Below, in pieces: positions 54,068 to 64,000 of a DNA stretch of 64,000 nt. Below the pieces are notes generated by a model, which saw nothing but the letters and a program-made list of their open reading frames with translations, made no database searches and had not been told where the DNA came from. Both the position numbers and the translations under genes were made by a program. Numbering within the stretch: position 1 is the first letter of the stretch; every line of letters begins with the position of its first letter. Source of the DNA: Gerris lacustris (Eukaryota > Arthropoda > Insecta > Hemiptera > Gerridae); the NCBI GenBank assembly GCA_951217055.1, contig OX578276.1, positions 70,254,144 to 70,318,143 of the forward strand. Reading direction: 5' to 3'.

Positions 54068-55712
54068 GGTCTGTGTGTCCGCGAATTATGAAACGTGCGA
54101 CGATAACTTGAGTAAATGTCAACCGATTTTGATGAAATTTGGTAGACATGTTCATTTTACCAATCCTCAGGACGAGTTCGTTGGACAACGTTATCCGTCC
54201 AAGCGTTCACGAGCAACGCTCGCGTAAACGTGAACTTCAACTTTAAAATTGGAATTTTAGGTTGGGAAAAAAATCTAACTTCATCTATTCAATGAGACAA
54301 ACATTTTTTTCAAATACAATTTTTCAGTAAAACCAACAGCGACACCGCTATGAAGTGTTAAAGATCGCTAAAACTATTAATAGTTTTTACACAATAAACA
54401 TTATAACAATAAAGTACATGATAGGATGCGAGGAAGCTATGTGCCACACTAATTGGCAGTCTATTTTCCATTTGTTGCTAGTGCCCAACGCTTTTATCTG
54501 TAGTGACATACGCTCATACTGAGGCTGTTAAATACAGTTTATTTTTTCCTTTTTAGAGCAGGTTTTATAAAAAGCATGTTTTCATTTGATTGCTTCCGAG
54601 TTCACCGAAAGCTAGTGATTGATCTGAAGAACTAACTGTTCTTTGAAATCCACTCTAAGATGTCAGGGAACTTTTCTTTCCGTGTCTTTCTGTCTCAATT
54701 TTTGCGAACCATCGTATCTTAAAAACTACTCGTCCGATCGTAATGATTTTTGATTGGCAGGACATATTAGCCCATAGTTTTTCCCATATAACTTTCAATC
54801 TTCTGTGTCTATTTATTTTTCTTCCACTTATACGCAAAGACAATACACGTATATCTTCAAAAGTACTTATCTAATATTTATAAAATTTGGATGGTTTATA
54901 GAAAGTAGCCCGAAGATTACTCCAGATTAATTTCAAACGTCTGCGCTCTTTTAATATTGCTAAATTTATATTTTAATTAATGTGTTTTGATAATTACAAT
55001 TAGCTAGATTAAAATTAGCCTTTTTATTATTAGCCTAATTACAAGAGAAAATGGGAATGCATAGGTTGCGGGAACCATCTAAATTCGTAAATCGAAGTAG
55101 AAAACTCTCCACTGCTCTAACGCTTAGCTATAGTGGCTGCTATTTATTTAGTTTTTTCTACTAGCTGCTGGGCTTAGTCTATGATTATGAGTCTATGATT
55201 AAGTATTTTATGGGTTAATTTTAATTGCCTCTTATATTTATGTTTTATTACTTAATTTTTACAATCGGTTTAAATAAAAAGACTCTGCCAATTAGTCTGG
55301 CACATATAGCTTCCTCGCATCCTATCATGTACTTTATTGTTATATTAACATTAAAGTTTTATTACTTTATTGTTATATTGTTTATTGTGTAAGAACAATT
55401 AACATTTTTTAGCGATCTTTAACACTTTATAGGGGTGTCGCTGTAGGTTTTACTAAAAAATTGTATTTGAAAAAAATGTTCGTCTCATTGAATAGATAAG
55501 GTTTGATTTTTTTCCCGACCGAAAATTCCAATTTTAAATTTGAAGTTCACGTTTACGCGAGCGCTGCGCGTGAACGCTTGAACGGATAACGTTGTCCAAC
55601 GAACTCGACCTGAGCATTGGTAAAATAAACATGTCTACCAAATTTCATCAAAATCGGGCAACATTTACTCAAGTTATCGTCGCACGTTTCACGATTCGCG
55701 GACACACAGACC

Positions 55713-55764
<52 letters not shown>

Positions 55765-55894
55765 CGGAACCAAAAATGTTCCCTGATGTCTGAAACGGAT
55801 TTCTGTCTTGGAATTTTTAAAATCGGAGGCATAAAACTTTTTTGTTCTCAAAAGTGAACACAATGCTTCCGTTACCTTCGGTAAGCTCGGAAGC
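53906..55894. repeat. Long inverted repeat, arms of about 570-610 bp
   Basis: Arm 1 is 53906-54472 and arm 2 is 55286-55894, inverse. Both start (outer edge) with GCTTCCGAGCTTACCGAAGG closing on CGGAAGC, then CCTCCGATTTTAAAAATTCC, a CTGT tract, ACGATAACTTGAGTAAATGT, GATGAAATTTGGTAGACATG, GCTCGCGTAAACGTGAACTT, and end TAGGATGCGAGGAAGCTAT. The 0.8-kb spacer contains a third, diverged copy start (about 54592: GCTTCCGAGTTCACCGAAAG). Frames such as 53904-54227 and 55669-55896 encode only the CTGT tract (Leu-Ser-Val-Cys repeats) and are not genes. Confidence 0.9.
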
Positions 55895-56117
55895 AAAAAG
55901 TAATATTATATTCAACAACAATGTATAATAAAACAAATATAATGATCGATAGATGAGTAAAACCGCTGATCCTTCTTTCCGGTATTGATTCTGTCATTTA
56001 GATGTAAACCTGTCCGACAAAATTGAACCAAACCTTTTCATAAACATACTAATACAAAATTAAAATCCAATAACATTTAAGTTAATTATTTTATTATTCA
56101 ATAAAATAAAATATGAA

Positions 56118-56350
56118 TCTTAAAATGAAATATTTCCCGGGAAAACGTCTTACATGGTTAAATTTGTATTTAAATATACAACAAATCAAAATTGTCGCAC
56201 CTGTTTTTATTTTTGAGAAATAATATTTTTCACGTTCATTCACGGTTTTGGGGGGGGGGGGGGGGGGGATAGCACCACCAAATTTAGATCTAAAATTCAT
56301 TACTCGATTTCGCCTCGGGCGTGATTTTTCTGATCATGCATGCCAAATTT
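56118..56350 (-). repeat. Family A repeat, reverse copy with a G20-type run
   Basis: The plus strand reads TATTTCCCGGGAAAACGTCT, then a G run (about 56250-56269) where other copies have five, ATAGCACCACCAAATTT, ACTCGATTTCGCCTCGGGCG and GCATGCCAAATTT. It is the reverse complement of 33960-34190. Confidence 0.7.
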
Positions 56351-58126
56351 ACCTAAAATATGATCAGTTATTGACTTGTTTCCATTGAGAATTCTATCGT
56401 ATGAATTGATAGAAAATAAAAATAAAAACATTTTTCCTTCTGACAATATCCAGTAGCATGTTAAAACAACGTTTTGGGAAATCTTGATAATAACATTTTT
56501 AATTAGTTTTTAAATAAAAAAAATAGCTTTTAAATGTATTCATCCTCCAAGGGTCACATAAGGGAAGACTTCTCTTGGTAAAAAAGACTAATATTTTAAG
56601 AGTAGTATGGTGGATTTGACGATCTAATATTATTGTTGAGGCTAGGCTATAACTTAAAAAATTTGATATACTCTTATAATATAATATGACATGAATAAAT
56701 AAAATATCATTGCACTGATTTTGAAACATTATTTTCAAAAACAGTACACAGAAGAATATGTTTCAAGATGACGCTATAAGTAATCAAAATCGGTTCAGTT
56801 AATTCTATCTAAGAAGGTAAAAAAATTGTAAACTTTTTTCAAATTAGCCACTATATTTCAAGAAGGCGTTGATTTATTTAAAGTTTCAAAAAGGTTTGGA
56901 GCTTTTTTCAATTTTTGGTTTCTCTATGTTTCTCATTAATTTGCAGAAAAGACACTACGTTTTTTAAAGAACCTGTATTTGGTGGATAACAGCATATTTA
57001 CTGGATTCCTAGATTAATCAAAGCAATGGGTGCTTTTGCTTTGCATATTCTTCATATTACGTCATTAACTTTACACTTATAATAATTCAGAGATATGTCA
57101 CTTTATCTGCACAGTGAAGTTATTAACCATAAGAGCAAATAAATATGTATAAAATTTAATAAATCCTTCGATTTAAATATACGAGTATATTCACCAAATG
57201 TTACATCAAGGTCTAATATAACAGTTCCACGTCTTAATACAAGTATAAAATATAAATTTTTAGCATTACCAAAAAATCTCTTACAATTAATAATTAACGA
57301 AAAGTTTGTTTGTAAGCGGTGGGGATGGCACTATCCTTTCTTGGTCAACTATATAATTTGGTTGTCTATATAATTTTAATGATTAATTATATAATGAATC
57401 ATTGTATAATGATCTATATAATTTTATCAATTTATTTAGTTATCTATTATTTAAGATCTATCCAGGGAAGAGGATAAATAGGGTAGAAATGGATTAATAA
57501 GTATGAAATTAGAAATTAGACGCTAGAAATAGGGATGAAATAAAAATAGAAAAATAGAATAATTTAGAGTGGTTCACATCTTTGTTTTTGGGTATCTCCT
57601 AATTTATTAGGGGTTGGGGAATGTTGGAAAATGATTGATTTGTAAACTATTGGATGGAAGACGTTCTCTTAGTTTGGGTATGTTTGCTCCCGAAGGTGCG
57701 GTCTTGGCAAGTTTATGCTTACAGACGGGGAGGGTCGCAAAGCTTTGAAGGGCGCCACCATTTACCTTGATATACTGCCGTGACGTCACACCGTTCATAA
57801 ATCACCGTGTCAAAGTTAGCCGTGCGGCACGTCTTAACATCAGCCCTACAACATAACAACCTTACTCAGCCAAAACAACATTACAACTTGGCTCGGGCAG
57901 AACAATTCAACATAGTGCTACTTTTTCAGATTTATAGGTACGCAGATTCAGCTATCGCCATTAGTCATTAGATACTGTAATGTCTAGGATTTACAGTATT
58001 GCAAATATTTCATTATGAGGCTGCTTATAAGAGGTTGTATTTTTTAAATTATTATTATTTATTACATTATCATACCTAAAAAATATATATAATGGTTTAT
58101 TATGATTTATCATAATAAAGTTTTTG
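56351..58126. other. No gene; GC-rich patch with CRE palindrome at 57600-57960
   Basis: Mostly A+T-rich. 57600-57960 is richer in GC, open on the minus strand for 63 codons (57607-57798: MNGVTSRQYIKVNGGALQSF) and contains TGACGTCA at 57781-57788. It resembles a promoter/first-exon patch or an old element end; no match recognised. Confidence 0.4.
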
Positions 58127-59010
58127 GAACGAAGTTCCTTATGGCACGTTCTGGAGCCCGGAAGTGAATCCGAAAAAAACGACAAAAATCACCGTCACGC
58201 AAAATCCGTGACGAAATCTACCGATGGCGATAACTGGAGTAAAAGTTGACCGACTTAGTTGAAATTTGGTACACATGTTCATTTTATACCAATGTCCGGG
58301 ACAAGTTCGTTGGACAACGTTGGGCCGCCCAAGCGTTCACGCGCAATGCTCGCGTAAACGTAAGCTTCGAATTTAAAATTGGAATTTTTGGACGGGAAAA
58401 AATTCTAACTAAATCTATTTAATGAGACAAATAACTTTTTTAAATAATATTTTTTAGTAAAACGAACGCCGACACTACTATGAAGTGATAAAGATCGCTA
58501 AATTTATTAAAGCGGACCAAACCGATTAAAATAAAGAAAACAACGTTTTTACCGATATCTTACATTCTAACGTAAAGATTTAAATGAAACTTTGTATACA
58601 TCACCTACAGTACAATTGAAACAAGCATGTAACATTTCAACCTGATACAAGCAGAAGTTTTTGTGAGTTAATGATTTATATTTTTTATTTTAATATTTAA
58701 TTGGAGTAATATGCCGACGGGGCCTGGGAGGACAGTTCTTTTTCGTTCTACAACCATCTGCTTTACCTATAAATTTATCATTAACTTTTTTCTCAATATA
58801 CAATACATTATTTATTGAAAGACGCTCGCTTCAAAGATAATAAAAAGATTTTCATTTAATTTTGCCTTAACTCCGCTAGTACAAATAGTTAGTTACTTTT
58901 AATTTTGTCTCTTTTCTAACTCCACCATGTATACGTAGTTATTACAGCGATTTTATAATTTATATTTAATGAAAAGCGTAAGGAACTCCGTTCCTACCGG
59001 GTGTCCCACG
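58127..59010. mobile_element. Family B element, copy 2, with inverted hairpin ends
   Basis: The left end is GGAACGAAGTTCCTTATGGC (about 58127). The right end is the inverse GCGTAAGGAACTCCGTTCC (about 58976-58994). Left interior as at 48945-49245, continuing with TTTAAAATTGGAATTTTTGG and AAAGATCGCTAAA, shared with the 53.9-kb inverted repeat. No coding content. Confidence 0.65.
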
Positions 59011-61669
59011 ACACCAAACGTATTTTTTCTATTTGGAACCTTCTACAGTAAGGCATTCCCCACAGTGAACTTTTACTTACCCTAAATTGCTGACTACACT
59101 GCGCTGCGTTCCAATGACTCTTTGTTCACACTTCACTCAGTATTTCTGTAGCCAAAACAGGCTACCCGACCACAAAATACTTCTTACACGCAAAGCCCTT
59201 CACCTTTATCTTTTCTAGATCTTGTTATAGCAGTTAGTTCGCCAGCGCCTTTTTAAGATGGTATTTAAACTGCATCGCATTCTTTATTATTAATTTTAGA
59301 TTTATGTAATGCCCAGTTTAAGAATAAAAAAAACCCTGTCATAGTGTGGCTAATAACTTTATCACTCACTATCATTGGACAAATAGTCACAGTTTAATGA
59401 GATAAAATTCAATTAAGAGTGTTAAAAAGAAACGTATGTTGTGCCCATGCGCAAGAGGAAAATGTGAGCGTAAGGTTGAAATTATTAGGGGACCAAGAGT
59501 ATGGTAACCCAGTAAAAAATGTCATTAACATCGAGTGAGGAGTTTTAGAAATAGCTTCTGTTCAAGCTCAAGAGAATACGATGTATTTCGTGGTAGGATA
59601 TGATATTGTTAGTGGATATTGATAAGATGAGATTAGACACAAGAGACTATTTGTGGGATGTGGGTTAACTTTGAAACAACATCCAAAATTAATCAAAATT
59701 ACCAAGCAGTTTTCAATGTGTAAGCGTTCTCAAAAAATAGACCGTCGATACCAAAAATGTCTGCAAAGTATATTTTGTTAAGGATATTTTGAATTTACAG
59801 GAATTTTTGTTGAGACATTTTGCAAAATTTGTTTCTCAGAATGATCATAATGGTTCCGTTACCTGCTCGGATGCAATATACTGAAAGAGATTTTTTTTTA
59901 GTTGTTTTCATTGGTAGGTTATATCTAATATCTGGAGTATAACTTCCTAAAGAATCAAGAGTTATGACTTCGACCGTAGTTTAAAATGGCTCGAAATATC
60001 TTAAGACATTAATTCTCAGAGATCGTGATTCGAAGGAGAGACAAGACAAGTACTAAAGGAACAGGATGGTTTAGACCTCTTAATACAGTGGTAAGGCTGA
60101 CTTAAAGCCTAATTTCAAGAAGGGTTTTAACGGTGGCTCAGTGCCAGGGAGTCGATGTGGAAACCTGTTTTCCTACCACATACCACCAATAAACTCGGAG
60201 CCTCTGTCAGCCTTCTTCTCTTCTCCCTTTTCATCCCACATCTCCTGACAACGACTACAACATTAAGCAACCTAGTTTAGATCTCAAACATCAATATCTT
60301 CTTAACGTAAACAATAGCCAACCAATGCATTATTCATGATCCATAATCCAAAAGCTAGTCAAGTATTTTGGTAACAAAGAAAACAACTTCTATGCAATAT
60401 TTTAAATACGTCTTTTGTACACATCTCTTTTGATGAAATATATTTTATTCTGACGATATAGTATAGGGTCGATTTTAGATTTTTAGATTTGGAAAATAGG
60501 AAAATTTGTTTGATACATTCTGGGTTGCAAACAGCAAATTATTTCTTTCTTTACTTGGCAACAAGTGATGCATATTCATTTGATAAATTGCCTTAATATT
60601 TCGATGGTGGGGTACACAATGAAGCACACAAATATAGTAAAAAAGTATAGTTTTCAATCTAGTATTTATGATACTCCAACCTATTTTTAATAACGTAACG
60701 TAATTAATTATTAGCAATCCTAGTAGCCTAGCGCCTAGCCCTTCCGTGGGCTGTTGGCCTCAGAGTTAGTTTCTTATTTAGGTGATTAATGTATTAATAT
60801 TGATATCTAAGTATAGATGTATTATTTTGACATTAAAAGGATAACTTTTGTTCGGGGGTAGTAAGTATTTCAATACTTAATTTACAGTTTATTAAAATTG
60901 TTAAAGATAAAGAATGCATAGAAACTCTTCCCAAGGCTTATCTAGCTTCCTTGGTAACGCAAACAGCCATACATTTCTACCGTATGCCATTAAAATACTG
61001 AAATGCTGTAAAGTTAAAAAATAAAAATAAAAATTAAGTATCGAGTGTAACAAAATTGGTACAAAAAAGTAACTACCTATTTTTAATATTTAGAGGTTAG
61101 ATGAAAAAGAGAAGAAAGTGTAAGTCCTTCAGAAGATGAGATAGAAAACTAATGTGTTGATCGTATTCGCTTTGTAATAGAATTTTCCTGCTGAAACGTT
61201 TTCCTTCGTCTTTATTACAAAAGATCATAATTGATGTAATTTTCTTGCTCTTATTTCCAGCATAATGCCGGATGTTGGAATTATGCTTGTTAGGCTTAAC
61301 GAGGCAGTTTAGAGATGGGTAAAGTCGCTATAAATAAGGGAGAGTCTGAACGAAAAGGCAGAAGACCTTAGAAAGGGCAGAGGGGCTGACTAAAGGGCAA
61401 CAGGCCGCGGCCTTACTGCAGTTATCCCTTCTCAGCCTAGAGCCAGCTGAGCCAAATAACCAGACTCTCATAAATTGCAAAAAACGTTTAGGAATACTGA
61501 AGTCTAATTTAAGATAAAATAGAACTTCCAATCGACTGGAGATGATAAATACCACAATAGTGTTGGCTTGTTTTGTCATTTAAGCCAGTGTTTATCTATT
61601 ATTGTAATTTTACCTTAAAATAAATTATATTGTAATATAGCGTATGCTTAAAAAGGCTTGAATCTAACC
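59011..61669. other. No gene recognised
   Basis: A GC-richer patch at 60000-60250 (GGTGGCTCAGTGCCAGGGAG) and another at 61330-61450 could be old coding relics, but no family was recognised in any frame. Confidence 0.45.
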
Positions 61670-61816
61670 CACTGTTTCCCAACCTGTTTGACATCATGGC
61701 ACACTAATCCCAACCAATATTCAGGCGCAACACACTTGAAACACTAATTGACGAATAATAAGCTTTTATCATATTAGTATCATATCAGCTAGTGGCACAC
61801 TAGCTGGGAAACACTG
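61670..61816. mobile_element. 147-bp hAT MITE with target duplication
   Basis: The left end is CACTGTTTCCCAACCTGTTT and the right end (inverse) CAGTGTTTCCCAGCTAGTGT. The flanks are AATCTAACC on both sides (61661-61669, 61817-61825), that is 8 bp plus one matching base. Inner part: ATCATGGCACACT and AGTGGCACACTAG. Confidence 0.9.
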
Positions 61817-61879
61817 AATCTAACCACTTCAATATTGCGGGATAGTAAACAAATTTTTTAACTAGGCATCGCGTGGCTC

Positions 61880-62069
61880 TATCATTTAAGCGACCGTATA
61901 GTAATAAATATGTATTGAATATTGAAAAAAAGAACATGTGTACCAAATTTAATCAAAATCAGTTAACTTTTACTCAAGGTCCGTACGTTTCAGACACACA
62001 CACAGATACACAGACATACAGACACGGAGCATATTTCGTTAAATGTAAGAAGCTCGCTACGCTCGCTTC
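61880..62069 (-). repeat. Hairpin/CTGT-type repeat, short diverged copy
   Basis: TGTGTACCAAATTTAATCAA, AGTTAACTTTTACTCAAGG, CAGACACACACACAGATACA, then the end hairpin GAAGC...GCTTC (62049-62069). It is the inverse of the layout at 53906-54180. Confidence 0.6.
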
Positions 62070-62184
62070 AATTATAAAATGTCCATTTAAATTTTTTAAA
62101 TATTATATAATTCATCCCATAAAGAAGGAATAAGTATATCCCATCAAAATAACTTGATTTTATAAAATGGATCCCAACAAAAGC

Positions 62185-62778
62185 ACTTGTGTAAAAAAAT
62201 AAGCCAAGTCTCGCGTGAAAAGTTGTGAGATCCTAGGTTTAGGCAAGTCTCTTCCCCCTGTCCAAGTAAGTTCTACTAAGTCTAATTTATCCAGTACGAG
62301 TAAATGATGTTGTTTGTCGGTCCCTCCTCTTTATTCTCTGTCCCTCACAAATTCAAACATTTTCTTTCCCAAATCACTCTACAGGTTTAAATATAAAAAC
62401 ATTTTCTCACTTAGCAACTACGCAGCACAAAAAGGTTTTAATAATAATTTGTTGTTTTAAAATTTATATTTTCCCAAATTTTTTTTGTTTAAATAAAATT
62501 TTATGCAGTGTCATATCATATACAACTCTGTATCCGAGTGCTGCGTAATTGTCAAGTCAGAAAATGTTTTTAAATTTAAACGTGTAAAGTGATTTGGAAA
62601 AGAAAATGTTGGAAATGCGAGTTTATGAGGGACAGAGAAAGAGAGGGGAGACGGACATACAACATTACTTACTTGTACTTTGCCCTAGCAGTCCTAGCAC
62701 ACTTACTTGTTATCAGACAATTAGATCTAGTATAACTTATTTGGACAGGGGGAGACTTGGCTTATTTTTTATACGTGT
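62185..62778. mobile_element. Fold-back element, arms of about 240 bp
   Basis: Arms 62185-62428 and 62538-62778 share in inverse orientation AAAAATAAGCCAAGTCTC, CCCCTGTCCAA, TCTCTGTCCCTCA, TTTCCAACATTTTCTT-like and ACGCAGCAC. The left arm has an extra insertion of about 40 bp beginning GCGTGAAAAGTTG. The loop is 109 nt. Open frames here (62594-62851) are read through an arm. Confidence 0.88.
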
Positions 62779-63587
62779 TTTTGTAGGCATTTCACTTCTT
62801 TTTGTAAGTAATTTTTCTTTTCTTAACCTCTTGTTCTTTTTGAACACATAATATGTACATATTATATGGCACATAATAATATAAGAAAATATAAGGGAAG
62901 GACATAATAGGAAATAAATAGTAAAAGGAAATAATTATCACTGTTTAGAGGAAAAAAAAAGGTTTTGAAAATCAAAGGAAAACTAAAAGTATGAAACTCT
63001 GTGGGAATTCAAATTGAACTAAACTATTATCGGGTGTACGTGAGCGGACGAGCGGGAAGTATTTCTACAATCTTCGAGCTCAATATTCAATTTAGTTCAA
63101 TCACACTTATTCCAATATAAACTTCTATTAATGAGTAAAATAATACATAAAGTTTTGAACTTTTCTACTAGAAAGCATTAATAGCGCAAGTTAAAATGTT
63201 TTAATTTTTAAAAAATATTTTGAATAAACAGTTTTTCTATTCACATTTTTTTATTTTTTTCTATATTCAAAATGTGTACATTAATTTATTGACTTTACCA
63301 ATATACAAGATTTTAAGTTTCTAGGATTGCTAGGAAGTACCTTAGAATTAAGATGAAAAACACACTCGTTAATAGATCAGTATCAGTGACAAAATAAAAA
63401 CTTTAGGCTTACACATAATAATATAAGTATCTTATGAACCAATATGGGTAGAGTGGTGAAATTTTATTTCTGTCTTCTGTTTCACATATGCCCAACTAAA
63501 CGTCACATGGACAGTATTACTAGAACAATAGTTATTTATGTAACTAGGCAGCAAAATGGAATTTTACTGACGTGTGATTAGATTAGC
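62779..63587. other. No gene recognised
   Basis: A+T-rich; no feature seen. Confidence 0.55.
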
Positions 63588-63710
63588 CTCCGAGCCGAAG
63601 GCGAGGACAGGCTATGATAATTAACTGCCGAGGCAGGTAATTTACCAATTTGACTGCTGAGGCGAAGCCGAGGCAGGCAATGAATAAACGAGGCAGAAAT
63701 GTTTCCTTTG
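63588..63710. repeat. GC-rich CGAGGC repeat block
   Basis: GCCTCCGAGCCGAAGGCGAG, CTGCCGAGGCAGG, GCTGAGGCGAAGCCGAGGCA and AACGAGGCAG recur with A/T spacers, the same theme as 36589-36715. The last 290 bp of the window (63711-64000) are A+T-rich with nothing recognised. Confidence 0.7.
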
Positions 63711-64000
63711 CTGCCTTGTTGCATACAATATTTTATCTACGGGCGGCAGAAAAATTAAACTGCTAAAGTACTATCTTTATTAATAATATAGTTAATTACT
63801 ATGTATCATATTAATAAGATAATACCAGCAAATATTAACTAAAATTAATGTTGATAAAGAAATCAAATATTGAATAATTCAAATATTGAAGCTTGGGAAT
63901 AATAACAATTGTGAATAGCAAACTGAAGCTACAACAACAAAATACAAAACACGTTTATAACATACATAACTTCTGAATGAATAATGCACGAAATATAAAA

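Noticed and set aside
53904..54227. Frames encoding Leu-Ser-Val-Cys or Asp-Arg-Gln-Thr repeats (also 53943-54188, 55553-55896)
   Set aside because: They are translations of the CTGT/CAGA tetranucleotide tract inside dispersed repeats, present on both strands and in several copies.
61680..61800. SINE assignment for the CACTGTTTCCCAACC repeat
   Set aside because: Matching inverted ends and an 8-9-bp duplication fit a hAT MITE; no Pol III boxes or tail.
1..64000. CRISPR arrays, bacterial operons, phage or plasmid features
   Set aside because: No regularly spaced repeats of that kind, no ribosome-binding-site/gene packing; base composition, introns and element types are eukaryotic.

Overview
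The window looks like A+T-rich, intron-bearing nuclear DNA of an invertebrate, most likely an arthropod and plausibly an insect. The reasons are a GAPR-1/CAP-type host gene with canonical GT-AG introns, an I-type LINE, Gypsy (Mag-like) and BEL/Pao elements, hAT and Tc1/mariner elements, and the dispersed repeats carrying CTGT/CCGT tetranucleotide tracts. No prokaryotic gene, operon, CRISPR array or rRNA unit is present. The species cannot be named from this sequence.

Layout. 0-4.7 kb: a LINE reverse transcriptase entering from the left edge, its 3' end next to a decayed RTE-like LINE on the minus strand, then a tandem duplication. 5.2-5.9 kb: a fold-back element. 9.5-10.3 kb: a hairpin and a minisatellite. 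13.4-14.9 kb: a non-autonomous hAT with a perfect 8-bp target duplication; nested inside it is a repeat with a reverse-strand 5S-rRNA-like segment. 15.5 kb: a tRNA-like sequence. 16.6-17.5 kb: a mariner relic with inverted duplicated ends. 21.0-23.1 kb: a second 5S-headed repeat and a TA-flanked Tc1/mariner-type element.

24.7-38.8 kb: the only convincing host gene, on the minus strand. Four exons (189 aa) encode most of a CAP/GAPR-1-like domain. Its first visible intron is about 11.7 kb and holds a nearly intact I-type LINE with two ORFs, several repeats, and a 3.7-kb interval bounded by 42-nt inverted repeats that contains a THAP-like exon. The 5' end of the gene was not found.

38.9-64 kb: a chain of mobile DNA. 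It includes a 4.4-kb Mag-like Gypsy element with 103-bp LTRs and a target duplication, nested MITEs, a degraded plus-strand/minus-strand BEL/Pao element with an internal inversion, a relic coding for a transposon-type protein with the GCDTTS motif, a 2-kb inverted repeat, two more fold-back elements and a 147-bp hAT MITE. Many repeats share one modular layout: a short terminal stem-loop, then CTTAT, a CTGT/CCGT tract, then a TTGAAATTTGG core. That shared layout and the CAP gene with all four cavity residues substituted are the two most interesting results.
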